64,000 nt of DNA from NCBI GenBank assembly GCA_019670725.1, contig AP024629.1:3472001-3536000 (forward strand). The letters are read 5' to 3'. The notes under the pieces are model-generated. The model worked only from the letters and a program-made list of their open reading frames with translations, had not been told where the DNA came from and made no database searches. Shown piece after piece: positions 30,785 to 39,596 of this stretch; the stretch's first letter is position 1; the number at the start of each line of letters is the position of its first letter. Source of the DNA: Alphaproteobacteria bacterium SO-S41. Its GTDB lineage: Bacteria; Pseudomonadota; Alphaproteobacteria; Micropepsales; Micropepsaceae. Position numbers and translations under genes: made by a program.

Positions 30785-32350
30785 CTAGCGCTCGATCCTG
30801 AGATAGCGGGTGGGGTGGGCGTTCGAGGCATTGCCCTCATAGCCCTTCACCCAGTCATGCACGAGCGCGCGGTTGGAATTGTAGTAAAGCGGGATCATCG
30901 CCGCCTCGGCCATCGCGATGCGTTCGGCCTCGGCATAGAGGGCGAACCGGGCGGCGGGGTCGCGGGTGCCGACCGCCTCCGCCGTCAACCGATCGTAATC
31001 GGCATTCGACCACCGGCCATAGTTGAACTCCGACCCCGTGCGCAGCAGGCTGGCGAAGAATTCCGGGTCGGGCGAGCCCTGCCAGCCGCCATCGGCGACG
31101 ACATAGTCGCCCTCGCGCAGCTTGGCGTAGTGGGTCTTCACCTCGTTGGCCTGAAGGTCCGCCTTCACGCCGATCCGCCCCAGCATCGCCGCGATCGCCA
31201 CCGCCACCCGCTTGTTGGTCTCGCTGCCGCGATAATCGAGCGTGAAGACCAGCGGATTGTCCGGCCCATAGCCCGCCGCCGCGAGCAGCCGCTTCGCCTC
31301 CGCCTCGCGCGCCGCCGGCGGGGTCGCGCTGAAATCGTTCTGGGGCGACGGCACCCAGCCCTTGGTGATTAACGGGAAGAGGCCATAGGCGGCGGTCTGG
31401 CCGGTCGCCAGGATCTTCTGGGTCAGCGTTTCGCGGTCGATGGCGAGCGACAGCGCGCGGCGCACCCGGGCATCCCCGAACGGCGCGACGCTGGTGTTGA
31501 TCGCCAGGAAACTCGTCGAGGCCGACGGATCGACCCGCGTCTCGGCGGGCATGTTGGCCTTCAGCCACGCATACTGCGCCTCCGGGAAATCGGAACTGAG
31601 ATCGAGCTCCCCGGCGCGAAACTGCTTCAGCGCCGCCGAGGGATCGACGGTCGGCAGGTAGATCACCTCGTCGATCGCCACGCTGGAGGCCTCGCGGAAG
31701 CGCGGGTTCTTGATTAGCCGCACCCGCTCCTGCGGTGTCCATTCGGCCAGCGTGTATGGCCCGTTCGAGACCATCACCCCCGCCTTCGCCCAATCGTCGC
31801 CGACCTTGTCGTAGAGATGGCGCGGCAGCGGATAGGAGACCGGAAACGTCGTCAGCAGCATCAGGAAGGTCGCGTTCGGCTGCTCCAGCGTGATCTCGAC
31901 GGTCACCGGATCGAGCGCGCGAACGCCGAGCTGAGCGACCGCCATCTCGCCATGCGCCACCGCCTTGGCGTTCTTGATCATGAAGCCGTTATCGACCAGC
32001 GACCCCGCCGTCTTCGGATCGAACCCGCGGCGGAACCCCGCGACGACATCGTCCGCCGTCAGCGCCACGCCATCCGACCAGACGAGTCCGGCGTGCAGGT
32101 GGAACGTGTAGACCGTCCCGTCGTCGGAGATGTCCCACCGCTCCGCGATCCCCGGCGCCGTCTCGCCCCGCGCATCGTCCATCACGAGCCCCTCGAACAG
32201 GTCGCTCATGATCCGCGTCTCGAGATCCAGCGCATAGCGATGCGGATCCAGCGTATCCGGCTCCGCCCCATTGCCGCGCGTCAACGTGACGGCCGCAGCG
32301 GGGAGGACGAGCAGAGCGGCGGCGAGCGCGAAGCGGAGGACTGCGTTCAT
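30785..32350 (-). CDS. Peptide ABC transporter substrate-binding protein (OppA/DppA type)
   Basis: 521 residues with a signal peptide and the SBP-family 5 layout: N-terminal RGNGAEPDTLDPH, then GLVMDD, and the conserved RRALSLAIDRETLTQKIL region. Family members bind peptides or related solutes in the periplasm. No permease or ATPase gene is adjacent, so it is an orphan binding protein in this window. Its start overlaps the previous gene's stop by 4 bp (ATGA), which is unexpected given the unrelated functions. Confidence 0.88.
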   Translation of the reverse strand: MNAVLRFALAAALLVLPAAAVTLTRGNGAEPDTLDPHRYALDLETRIMSDLFEGLVMDDARGETAPGIAERWDISDDGTVYTFHLHAGLVWSDGVALTADDVVAGFRRGFDPKTAGSLVDNGFMIKNAKAVAHGEMAVAQLGVRALDPVTVEITLEQPNATFLMLLTTFPVSYPLPRHLYDKVGDDWAKAGVMVSNGPYTLAEWTPQERVRLIKNPRFREASSVAIDEVIYLPTVDPSAALKQFRAGELDLSSDFPEAQYAWLKANMPAETRVDPSASTSFLAINTSVAPFGDARVRRALSLAIDRETLTQKILATGQTAAYGLFPLITKGWVPSPQNDFSATPPAAREAEAKRLLAAAGYGPDNPLVFTLDYRGSETNKRVAVAIAAMLGRIGVKADLQANEVKTHYAKLREGDYVVADGGWQGSPDPEFFASLLRTGSEFNYGRWSNADYDRLTAEAVGTRDPAARFALYAEAERIAMAEAAMIPLYYNSNRALVHDWVKGYEGNASNAHPTRYLRIER

Positions 32351-33969
32351 GCCGCCGCCCGGCTCTCGGTCAGGCTCAGCGCCACGGCCTCGGCGACCTT
32401 GATGCCGTCCACCGCCGCCGAGAGGATGCCGCCAGCATAGCCCGCTCCTTCGCCGGCGGGGTACAGCCCCTTCACCGACAGGTTCTGGAAGTCCTTGCCC
32501 CGCGTCATGCGGGCCGGGGCGGATGTCCGCGTCTCCACACCGGTCATGACGGCATCGTCCATCGCGAAGCCCGGAATCTGCCGCGCGAACTGGGGCAGCG
32601 CATCACGGATCGCGGTCACCGCGAAGTCCGGCAGGCAGAGGCTGATATCCGTCGGATGGACGCCCGGCCGGTAGGACGGCACGACCTCGCCCAGCGTCGT
32701 GCTCGGCCGTCCCGCCAGGAAGTCGCCGACGCGCTGGCCCGGCGCCTGCCATGTCTCGCCGCCGGCTTTGAACGCCTGCTCCTCCCAATGGCGCTGGAAG
32801 GCGATGCCGGCGAGCGGATTCTCGTTCGCATCGCCGGGGTAATCCTCGGGCGTAATGCCGACGACAATGCCGGCATTGGCGTTCCGCTCTTTCCGCGAAT
32901 ACTGGCTCATCCCGTTGGTGACGAGCCGCCCCGGTTCCGAGGCCGCCGCGACCACTGTGCCGCCCGGGCACATGCAGAACGAATAGACCGAGCGCCCGTT
33001 CGCCGCGTGATGCGCCAGCTTGTAGTCGGCCGCGCCCAGAATGGGATGCCCGGCATTCGACCCGAACCGCGCCTTGTCGATGATCGACTGCGGATGCTCG
33101 ATCCGCACACCGATCGAAAACGGCTTCGCCTCGAAGAACACGCCCCGCCCGTGCAACATCTCGAACGTGTCGCGCGCGCTGTGGCCCAGCGCCATGACCA
33201 GCCGGTCGCAGGCCAGCGTCTCGCCGGTCGACAGCACCACGCCGGCGATCGCGCCCCGCTCCACCACGATATCCGTGACCTGCGTCTCGAAGCGGATCTC
33301 GCCGCCGAGCTGCTCGATCTTCTTGCGCATGTTCTCGACCATCGTCACGAGACGGAACGTGCCGATATGCGGTTTGGCGACGTAGAGGATCTCCTCCGGC
33401 GCACCGGCCTCGACGAATTCGGTCAGCACCTTGCGACCAAGGTGCTTCGGGTCCTTGATCTGGCTGTAGAGCTTGCCGTCCGAGAACGTCCCCGCCCCGC
33501 CCTCGCCGAACTGCGCATTGGAGGCGGGGTTCAGCTCGGCCTTGCGCCAGAAGCGGAACGTGTCCTTCGTCCGCTCCCGGACGATCTTGCCGCGCTCCAG
33601 GATGATCGGCTTGAACCCCATCTCGGCGAGGATCAGCCCGGCGAACAGCCCGCACGGCCCCATGCCGACCACGACGGGACGCAGGCCCCCGGCAGGCGCC
33701 GTCGCGACCCGGTGATAGGTCATGTCCGGCGCCGGCCCAATATGCTGGTCGCGCGCCAGCCGCTTCAGCACCGCCGCCTCGTCCGTCACCACGGCATCGA
33801 CGGAATAGATGAGCTGGATCGCGTCCTTCTTCCGCGCGTCCCAGGCGCGCTTGTAGACGGTGAAATCCGTCAACTGCTCGGAGGGAATGCCGAGGCGCTT
33901 CAACACGGCCTGGCGCAGCGCCGGCTCGGCGTGATCGAGCGGCAGCTTCACTTCATGAATGCGCAGCAT
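32347..33969 (-). CDS. NAD(P)/FAD-dependent oxidoreductase (COG2509 type)
   Basis: 540 residues. A short ferredoxin-like N-terminal domain (about 1-85) is followed by the FAD-binding fold with VVGMGPCGLFAGL (about 100-113), FGEGGAGTFSDGKL, and a C-terminal GEGAGYAGGI FAD contact. These flavoproteins are cytoplasmic and of unknown function. The full-length match makes the family call solid. It overlaps the following binding-protein gene by 4 bp. Confidence 0.87.
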   Translation of the reverse strand: MLRIHEVKLPLDHAEPALRQAVLKRLGIPSEQLTDFTVYKRAWDARKKDAIQLIYSVDAVVTDEAAVLKRLARDQHIGPAPDMTYHRVATAPAGGLRPVVVGMGPCGLFAGLILAEMGFKPIILERGKIVRERTKDTFRFWRKAELNPASNAQFGEGGAGTFSDGKLYSQIKDPKHLGRKVLTEFVEAGAPEEILYVAKPHIGTFRLVTMVENMRKKIEQLGGEIRFETQVTDIVVERGAIAGVVLSTGETLACDRLVMALGHSARDTFEMLHGRGVFFEAKPFSIGVRIEHPQSIIDKARFGSNAGHPILGAADYKLAHHAANGRSVYSFCMCPGGTVVAAASEPGRLVTNGMSQYSRKERNANAGIVVGITPEDYPGDANENPLAGIAFQRHWEEQAFKAGGETWQAPGQRVGDFLAGRPSTTLGEVVPSYRPGVHPTDISLCLPDFAVTAIRDALPQFARQIPGFAMDDAVMTGVETRTSAPARMTRGKDFQNLSVKGLYPAGEGAGYAGGILSAAVDGIKVAEAVALSLTESRAAA

Positions 33970-34058
33970 GCGCTGTTATCCTCAACCGGAGGGTGGCACC
34001 ATGCACACCAGACCGACAGGCGGGATATAGCGCCGCCGCGCGCAAATCCCAACTGTCG

Positions 34059-35339
34059 CTATTGGCTGGGCGAACAGGGCGCTTTGGCGGCGCCGTCCGC
34101 GAACCCCGCCGGGGTGAATGGATTCAGCTCCAGCGCCGCAAGCACCGCCCAGGCGGTCGCGCCGATATGGGGCAACCGGTAATACTTGAATTCCCCGAAC
34201 TCCGGCGTCGGTCCCACCAGCAAACCCGTCGTCAGTTCCGCACCCACCGTCGCATAGACCAGTTTCTGCGGCGAGACCTGCGCCGCAATGGTCGCGAACA
34301 GCGGTGCGGCCTTTTCCGGCGCGCCCATGGCTTGATAGGTCAGCGCGGCCTGCGCCGTGCCCTCCAGCCAGATGCCGTCGCGGTCGGTGTCAAAATCGAA
34401 ACCGCCGGGCACGCCGTGCTCGGCCTCGGTCCAGCCGAGAACCTGTGACGCCCGCGCCTTGAAGTCCGGCACCGCAAGCAGCGGCCAGAGCTGCGCATCG
34501 AGTCCGGACGATCTCGTGTTCGGCGCAGTGCTGTCGGCGAGCGTGCCGATATGGAAATGGCCGTTATCGGCGTTCCACATCGCGTCCAGGAAAGCCTTCG
34601 CGCTGTCGGCTGGGCCAGTCCATTCGCCGCCGGCATCGATTCCGGCAAGCCAGCGATCGGCGGCGTAGACGTCGAGATTATGCTCGGTCGATTTCCACGT
34701 CAGCGGTGCGGGCGCCGGTTCATGCCCGAAGAAACCGCCGAAGAAGCCAGGGTTCGTGGGATCGGCGGTCGACGCGTGAATGAACCTCATGATCCTGCGC
34801 GCGCCGTCCAGATACACCGCGTCCCGCGTTTCGCCGTAGGCTGCGAGCAAGGCCAGGGCGCCCCAGGCACTGACGCCCGTCGCGCTGCCCGCTTGGTAGT
34901 CGTCTTCCGACCAGGCATTCGCCTCGGTGTTCCAGTAGCCCGGCAGCAGCATACCGTCAGGCCCCGGCGCGACGGCCCCCGCGCGATAGGCATTGCGCAA
35001 CCGCCCGTCGTGATAGTGGCGATCGCTCTTGAGCGCGTGCAGGAATGCGTCGGCGATGCGTTTCGCCTCCGCACGCCGTCCGCAGCCGTAAAACGCCATC
35101 ACCGCCAGCGCGTTGTCATAGGTGAACGCGGTGTTCTCCAGATCGGGGGGCAGCGTTGCGCCCTCACCCGCCGGCTCGAAGCTGCGCAGGAAAAACGGCT
35201 GATCCGGCGCGCCGCTCATCAGCACGCTCATGCCGCCGCAGAGCGAACAGGCGAGATCGTCATGCTCGCCTGCGGTCGCCGCCGGAACGCCGGCGATCAA
35301 CGCAATGGCAAGGATGAGAAGCGACCGCAGGGCCGTCAT
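34059..35339 (-). CDS. Secreted putative six-hairpin (alpha/alpha barrel) protein
   Basis: 426 residues with a signal peptide cleaved near ATAGEH. The mature part begins with CSLCGG and contains repeated helical pairs with aromatic and acidic residues (ENTAFTYDNALAVMAFY, NTEANAWSEDDYQAGS, STEHNLDVYAADRWL, IWLEGTAQAALTYQAM), a pattern typical of glycosidase-type alpha/alpha barrels. I do not know the substrate, and a catalytic pair cannot be picked with certainty. It starts 2 bp after the stop of the TIGR02453 gene. Confidence 0.6.
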   Translation of the reverse strand: MTALRSLLILAIALIAGVPAATAGEHDDLACSLCGGMSVLMSGAPDQPFFLRSFEPAGEGATLPPDLENTAFTYDNALAVMAFYGCGRRAEAKRIADAFLHALKSDRHYHDGRLRNAYRAGAVAPGPDGMLLPGYWNTEANAWSEDDYQAGSATGVSAWGALALLAAYGETRDAVYLDGARRIMRFIHASTADPTNPGFFGGFFGHEPAPAPLTWKSTEHNLDVYAADRWLAGIDAGGEWTGPADSAKAFLDAMWNADNGHFHIGTLADSTAPNTRSSGLDAQLWPLLAVPDFKARASQVLGWTEAEHGVPGGFDFDTDRDGIWLEGTAQAALTYQAMGAPEKAAPLFATIAAQVSPQKLVYATVGAELTTGLLVGPTPEFGEFKYYRLPHIGATAWAVLAALELNPFTPAGFADGAAKAPCSPSQ

Positions 35340-35341
35340 CC

Positions 35342-36013
35342 CTACCCCGTCACCTTCCAGCCATACTGCAGCAGCGGGTATGCATCCTTGGCGAAAGCGA
35401 GGATCGAAGCCGTCAGCTTCGACTTGCCGAGCTCGGACTCCCTCAGCGGACGGCTAAGCACGAAGCCGGTGCGCTTCACCGCTTTCAACAGCGCGGGATC
35501 GGTCACCTGCTCGTAGCCCTTCGGCGTCCGCTTCAGCGTGTACTCGTCGGACAGCGCCAGCTTCCCCTTGGCGAGCGCCGCCTCCATGGCGAAGAAGGTC
35601 TTCGGCGATTTCACGATGGCCGCACGGAACGTCGCGAGATCGGCGGGCTCTGGCATGTACCAGCCCGCCGCGACGAAGCAGCCCTCCGGCGCGATATGCA
35701 TGTAGAGCATCCCGCCCGTGCCGCGCGTCCCGTCGCGGTTCAGCACCGCGCCGCTATTCGTCTTGTAGGGCGACTTGTCGTTGGAGAAGCGCGTGTCGCG
35801 ATGCAGCCGGAACACCGCCTTCTTGCGGTCGCCGCGCAGCGGGATCTTCGCCGCCTCCAGCGCCGCCGACAGATCCTCGACGAGATCGCCCAGCGGTTCC
35901 TTGATCTCGCTCTCATAGATCGCGCGGTTCTCCTCGAACCACGGCTTCGACTGGTGAAAGCCCAGCGCCTTCAGGAACGGCAGCGCCTGAGGTCCGAAAC
36001 CCCTGAAGGTCAC
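35342..36013 (-). CDS. TIGR02453 / DUF2461 family protein
   Basis: 223 residues. The family signature is clear: the FLKALGFHQSKPWFEENRAIYE start, FRLHRDTRFSNDKSPYKTNSG and GGMLYMHIAPEGCFVAAGWYMPEP. Function unknown. It starts at GTG 36013, overlapping the stop of the phosphoesterase gene by 4 bp (GTGA), so it shares that operon. Confidence 0.9.
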   Translation of the reverse strand: MTFRGFGPQALPFLKALGFHQSKPWFEENRAIYESEIKEPLGDLVEDLSAALEAAKIPLRGDRKKAVFRLHRDTRFSNDKSPYKTNSGAVLNRDGTRGTGGMLYMHIAPEGCFVAAGWYMPEPADLATFRAAIVKSPKTFFAMEAALAKGKLALSDEYTLKRTPKGYEQVTDPALLKAVKRTGFVLSRPLRESELGKSKLTASILAFAKDAYPLLQYGWKVTG

Positions 36014-36837
36014 GCGGCGACCTCGACCTTGGGGATCGCGGCGCTCAGGCGCCCGCCGGTGCGCACCGCTTCGGTGCGCTTGGCGAGGCCGGTGCGGTCG
36101 TCGGTTTCGACGAAAACGCCGCAGACCGTCGCGGGACCCTGAGCCGGCTCCATCTTCCCGGCGGGAATTTTGTGCACGAAGCGCGCGAGCGGCACGGTCG
36201 GATCGAAGCCGATGACCGAATTGTAGTCGGCGCAGGCGCCGGCATCGGTCTGATAGCCCGTGCCCTTGGGCAGGACCTGCGCGTCGGCGGTCGGCACATG
36301 GGTATGGGTGCCGACGACCAGCGAGGCGCGGCCGTCGCACCAGTGGCCCATCGCCATCTTCTCCGACGTCGCCTCGGCATGGATATCGACCAGGATCGCA
36401 TCGGCGACCATGCCCAGCGGCGCGGCCTCCAACTCCTTGTCGATCGCGCGGAACGGACAGTCGAGCGGGTCCATATAGGCGCGGCCCATCGCGTGGAGCA
36501 CCAGTACCTGCCTGCCCCCGCGCGCGGCAAACAGGCCCGCACCCTTGCCCGGCGTCCCCGGCGGGAAATTCATGGGGCGCAATATGCGCGGCTCGCGGTC
36601 GATATAGGTCAGCAACTCCCGCTGGTCCCACACATGGTTGCCGGTGGTCAGGACATCGGCGCCCGCATCGAACAGCTCGGCCGCGATCTGCGCGGTCAGG
36701 CCGAAGCCGTGCGCCGCGTTTTCCGCGTTCACGACCACGAAGTCGGTGTCGAGCGCGCGGCGCAGGTAGGGGAGTTCACGAAGGACGGCGTCGCGCCCGG
36801 ATTTGCCGACGATGTCGCCGAGGAAGAGAATTCTCAT
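36010..36837 (-). CDS. TIGR00282 family metallophosphoesterase (YmdB-like)
   Basis: 275 residues. Metal-binding motifs are visible: GDIVGKSGR at the start, NAENAAHGFG, TTGNHVWDQ and VVGTHTHVPTAD. YmdB-type enzymes hydrolyse 2',3'-cyclic nucleotides and influence cell differentiation in Bacillus. In alphaproteobacteria this gene often lies with 5-formyl-THF ligase and zapA/6S RNA, as here. Confidence 0.94.
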   Translation of the reverse strand: MRILFLGDIVGKSGRDAVLRELPYLRRALDTDFVVVNAENAAHGFGLTAQIAAELFDAGADVLTTGNHVWDQRELLTYIDREPRILRPMNFPPGTPGKGAGLFAARGGRQVLVLHAMGRAYMDPLDCPFRAIDKELEAAPLGMVADAILVDIHAEATSEKMAMGHWCDGRASLVVGTHTHVPTADAQVLPKGTGYQTDAGACADYNSVIGFDPTVPLARFVHKIPAGKMEPAQGPATVCGVFVETDDRTGLAKRTEAVRTGGRLSAAIPKVEVAA

Positions 36838-36850
36838 GGCGCCCGATTTA

Positions 36851-37438
36851 TCACGGGGCGCAAGACAATGCGCCCTCTTCCGTGACGATCCAGTCGAGCC
36901 GCTGGTCGTGTGGCTCGCGGGGCACGCGCAATATGTTCTGGGCGGAAAAGCCGAGGCCCACGGTCAGCACCGGCCCGCGCGCCTTCAGCTCCTCGATCGT
37001 GCGGTCATAGAACCCGCCGCCGCGGCCGAGGCGATAGCCTTCGGAATCGAAGGCGACCAGCGGCACGATCAGGATGTCCGGCGTCAGGTCCTCGGCATCA
37101 TGGGCGGGCTGGCGGGTGCCGAACTGGCCCGCCGTCAGCTTCTCGCCGGGCAGCCAGCGTTTCAGCCGCAAGGGCCGGTCGGCGGCCTCGACAAAGGGCA
37201 GCGCGATCGAATGGCCGGACCGGCTCAACCGCGTCAGCAGCGGCCCCGGGTCGATCTCGGATTTCATCGGGGCGTAGCCGCTGACCACTGCGCCATGCGG
37301 CAGGGGAATCGCGCCCAGGAACGCCTTGGCGACGCGCAGGCCGCCCTCCTCGCCATAGGCGGCGGCGGAGGCGCGCGCGGCGACCAGTGCACGGCGGCGC
37401 AACAGGGCTTTTTCGTCTGCGAGGGTCGTTTCGGCCAT
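36851..37438 (-). CDS. 5-formyltetrahydrofolate cyclo-ligase
   Basis: 195 residues. The ATP/folate-binding GRGGGFYDR motif, PLVAFDSEGYRLGRGGG region and PHDQRLDWIVTEEG end are typical. The enzyme converts 5-formyl-THF to 5,10-methenyl-THF. It begins 11 bp after the 6S RNA gene, an arrangement conserved from gamma- to alphaproteobacteria (ssrS-ygfA). Confidence 0.95.
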   Translation of the reverse strand: MAETTLADEKALLRRRALVAARASAAAYGEEGGLRVAKAFLGAIPLPHGAVVSGYAPMKSEIDPGPLLTRLSRSGHSIALPFVEAADRPLRLKRWLPGEKLTAGQFGTRQPAHDAEDLTPDILIVPLVAFDSEGYRLGRGGGFYDRTIEELKARGPVLTVGLGFSAQNILRVPREPHDQRLDWIVTEEGALSCAP

Positions 37439-37448
37439 CAGGTCAAAG

Positions 37449-37617
37449 GTGGGCGGGTACCGGAGACGCCGTCGAAGGTGTGATCCTCATGGGCCTGCTG
37501 TTGCAGGTGGGCGCCATGTGTCCAGGACCAAGATCCCGGACAGGGACAGCTCCCGAGAGATCCATTAAGGCCCCTGGGTATCGGTCTTCTAACCTGCGGA
37601 CCAGAAAGCCCGCCCAC
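37449..37617 (-). ncRNA. ssrS: 6S RNA
   Basis: About 169 nt transcribed toward the 5-formyl-THF ligase gene. The closing stem is GTGGGCGGG (5') with CCCGCCCAC (3'), perfect over 9 bp. The central part holds GATCTCTCGGGAGCTG and CCCTGTCCGGGATC, which fold into the terminal arm, and ACACATGG with the CACCTG...CAGG hairpin and GCGTCTCCGG near the 3' end mirror E. coli 6S. 6S binds sigma-70 RNA polymerase. Placement upstream of fau supports the call; exact ends are inferred. Confidence 0.85.
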
Positions 37618-37623
37618 AGCCAA

Positions 37624-37651
37624 TATAGGCGCGCTCCCCGCGAACGCAAAC
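37624..37651 (-). promoter_or_regulatory. Probable promoter of 6S RNA
   Basis: On the minus strand TTGCGT (-35), a 16-bp spacer and TATATT (-10) precede the predicted first G of the 6S stem by about 5 bp. Confidence 0.55.
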
Positions 37652-37758
37652 TGCGTCATTACGCCTGTCCCCCTCGGACGCGCCGATCCGTGGATTTGAC
37701 CCTATGATCGCCCGGCAACGACATGACGCGCCGGCTGACGGCGACGAGGAGATAACCC

Positions 37759-38763
37759 ATGGAAAAGCGCAGACTCGGCCGCGCCGGCCCCACCGTTTCC
37801 GCCTTCGGCCTCGGCTGCATGGGCATGTCGGATTTCTACGGTCCCGCCGATCGCGGCGAGAGCCTCGCGACCATCGCCGCAGCCCGCGCGGCCGGCATCA
37901 CCTTGCTCGACACCGGCGACTTCTACGGCATGGGCCATAACGAGATGCTGATCGGCGAGGCGCTGAAGGGCGTCGCCCGCGACAGCGTCGAGATCAGCGT
38001 CAAGTTCGGCGCGCTGCGTGATCCGAAGATGGGGTTCAAAGGCTATGACAGCCGGCCGGAAGCGGCGTGGAATTTCCTCGCCTATACGTTGAAGCGCCTC
38101 GGCGTCGACTACATCGATATCTACCGCCCCGCCCGGCTCGATCCCAACGTGCCGATCGAGGAGACGATCGGCGCGATGGCCGACATGGTGAAGGCCGGCT
38201 ATGTCCGCTACATCGGCCTGTCGGAAGTCGGCGCCGAAACCGTGCGCCGCGCCGCCAAGGTCGCGCCGATCTGCGATCTCCAGATCGAGTATTCGCTGAT
38301 CTCGCGCGGCATCGAAGCGGAGATCCTGCCGGCCTGCCGCGAGAACGGCGTCGGCATCACCGCCTACGGCGTGCTGGCGCGCGGCCTCATCAGCGGCCAC
38401 TGGACCAAGGATGCGGGCAAGAGCAGCGGCGACTTCCGCTCGTTCAACCCGCGCTTCCAGAGCGGGAACATCGATCACAATCTGAAGCTGGTCGACCATC
38501 TCGTGGCGATCGCCCAGCGCTTCGATGCGACGCCGGCGCAGGTGGCGATCGCCTGGGTCGCCGCGCAGGGCGACGACATCCAGCCGCTGATCGGCGCCCG
38601 CACCCGCGCGCGCCTCGCCGAGGCGCTGGGCGCGCTGAAGGTGACCCTCTCGCCCGCCGACCTCAAGGCGCTGGACGAGGCGTTCCCGCATGGCGTCGCA
38701 CTCGGCACCCGCTATCCCGAAGCGCAGCTCGCGCATATGGACAGCGAGCGTCCGCGTCACTAG
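37759..38763 (+). CDS. Aldo/keto reductase
   Basis: 334 residues, a (beta/alpha)8 NADPH oxidoreductase. The catalytic Asp51 and Tyr56 (DTGDFYG) and Lys82 (SVKFG) are present, but the position usually holding the catalytic His is Ala125 (YRPARLDPN instead of the QHRVDP-like sequence). The same His-less motif is, from memory, common in a subfamily of related annotated proteins, so activity may be altered rather than lost. Substrate unknown. It has a GGAG site (GAGGAG) and is the first of three plus-strand genes placed between 6S RNA and zapA. Confidence 0.9.
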   Translation: MEKRRLGRAGPTVSAFGLGCMGMSDFYGPADRGESLATIAAARAAGITLLDTGDFYGMGHNEMLIGEALKGVARDSVEISVKFGALRDPKMGFKGYDSRPEAAWNFLAYTLKRLGVDYIDIYRPARLDPNVPIEETIGAMADMVKAGYVRYIGLSEVGAETVRRAAKVAPICDLQIEYSLISRGIEAEILPACRENGVGITAYGVLARGLISGHWTKDAGKSSGDFRSFNPRFQSGNIDHNLKLVDHLVAIAQRFDATPAQVAIAWVAAQGDDIQPLIGARTRARLAEALGALKVTLSPADLKALDEAFPHGVALGTRYPEAQLAHMDSERPRH

Positions 38764-38825
38764 CGCGCTTGGCGGCACCCCGGATTTCTGGCCAAGGTGC
38801 CGCTTTGCTGTCGCTGGAGAGTCCT

Positions 38826-39422
38826 TTGTCCTTCATTCGCTTCTCGCTCGCCGCGCTGGCGCTGCTGCCGCTCGCCGCCGCCTTCAACGAGGCCTCTGCC
38901 TGCGCCTGCTGCAGCAATCGCGGCCAGCGTTATGTCGAGACGCGCGAGCTCCAGGACTATCAGTGGGTGGAGATCGACCGCATGCGCTTCGGCGCGACGG
39001 CCGAACTCTTCGTCGGCGAGGCGGATACCGACGAAGTGACGGGCATCGCCAATCCCGACAGCAGCTATGCGATGACCGCGACCCGCGACGGCAAGAAGAT
39101 CACCTTCACCTTCAAGGGCGCGGATCGCGGCAACGGCACGCTCTCGATGGTGCTGCCCGACAAGATCGCGTTCTTCGAGGTCGACCCGCGCGAAGCGGAA
39201 ACGCCGGAGCCCTCGCTCTACAAGGAATGGAAGTTCACCGCCGAGCCGACTGGCACCGGCGACTTCGCGGCTGGCGCGGGCAAAGGCCAGCATCTGACGC
39301 TGATCCTGCAGGGCCGCGGCAACAACTGCGTCAACGCGGAAGACTTCGGTCACTGGTCGATGGTGATGGAAGGCCCCAAGGGCAACTATCTGTTGTTCGG
39401 CGACATGGGCACACCCCAATAG
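38826..39422 (+). CDS. Secreted Cys-rich N-terminus hypothetical protein
   Basis: 198 residues. The start appears to be TTG 38826, which has a well-placed GGAGAG site; no ATG lies near the signal peptide. The signal ends near ASA and the mature N-terminus is CACCSNRGQRY, with three cysteines at the very start and one later (NNCVN). The rest is probably beta-rich. I do not recognise the family. The start Cys cluster could bind a metal or be modified. Confidence 0.65.
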   Translation: MSFIRFSLAALALLPLAAAFNEASACACCSNRGQRYVETRELQDYQWVEIDRMRFGATAELFVGEADTDEVTGIANPDSSYAMTATRDGKKITFTFKGADRGNGTLSMVLPDKIAFFEVDPREAETPEPSLYKEWKFTAEPTGTGDFAAGAGKGQHLTLILQGRGNNCVNAEDFGHWSMVMEGPKGNYLLFGDMGTPQ

Positions 39423-39596
39423 CGAACCCAACGCCGATCTCGGCAACGTGATCGGCACCGGCTTACGCCGCCGCGCGGCGCATCCCACCTGATGAAGTGA
39501 TCCGCCTCAGCGGCAACCGGCCGGCGTCGGCCGCGTTGTGAAGCGCGAGGCGTGCTGCACTCCGCCGATCCCTTCATCAACACAGGTTGCGTCATC

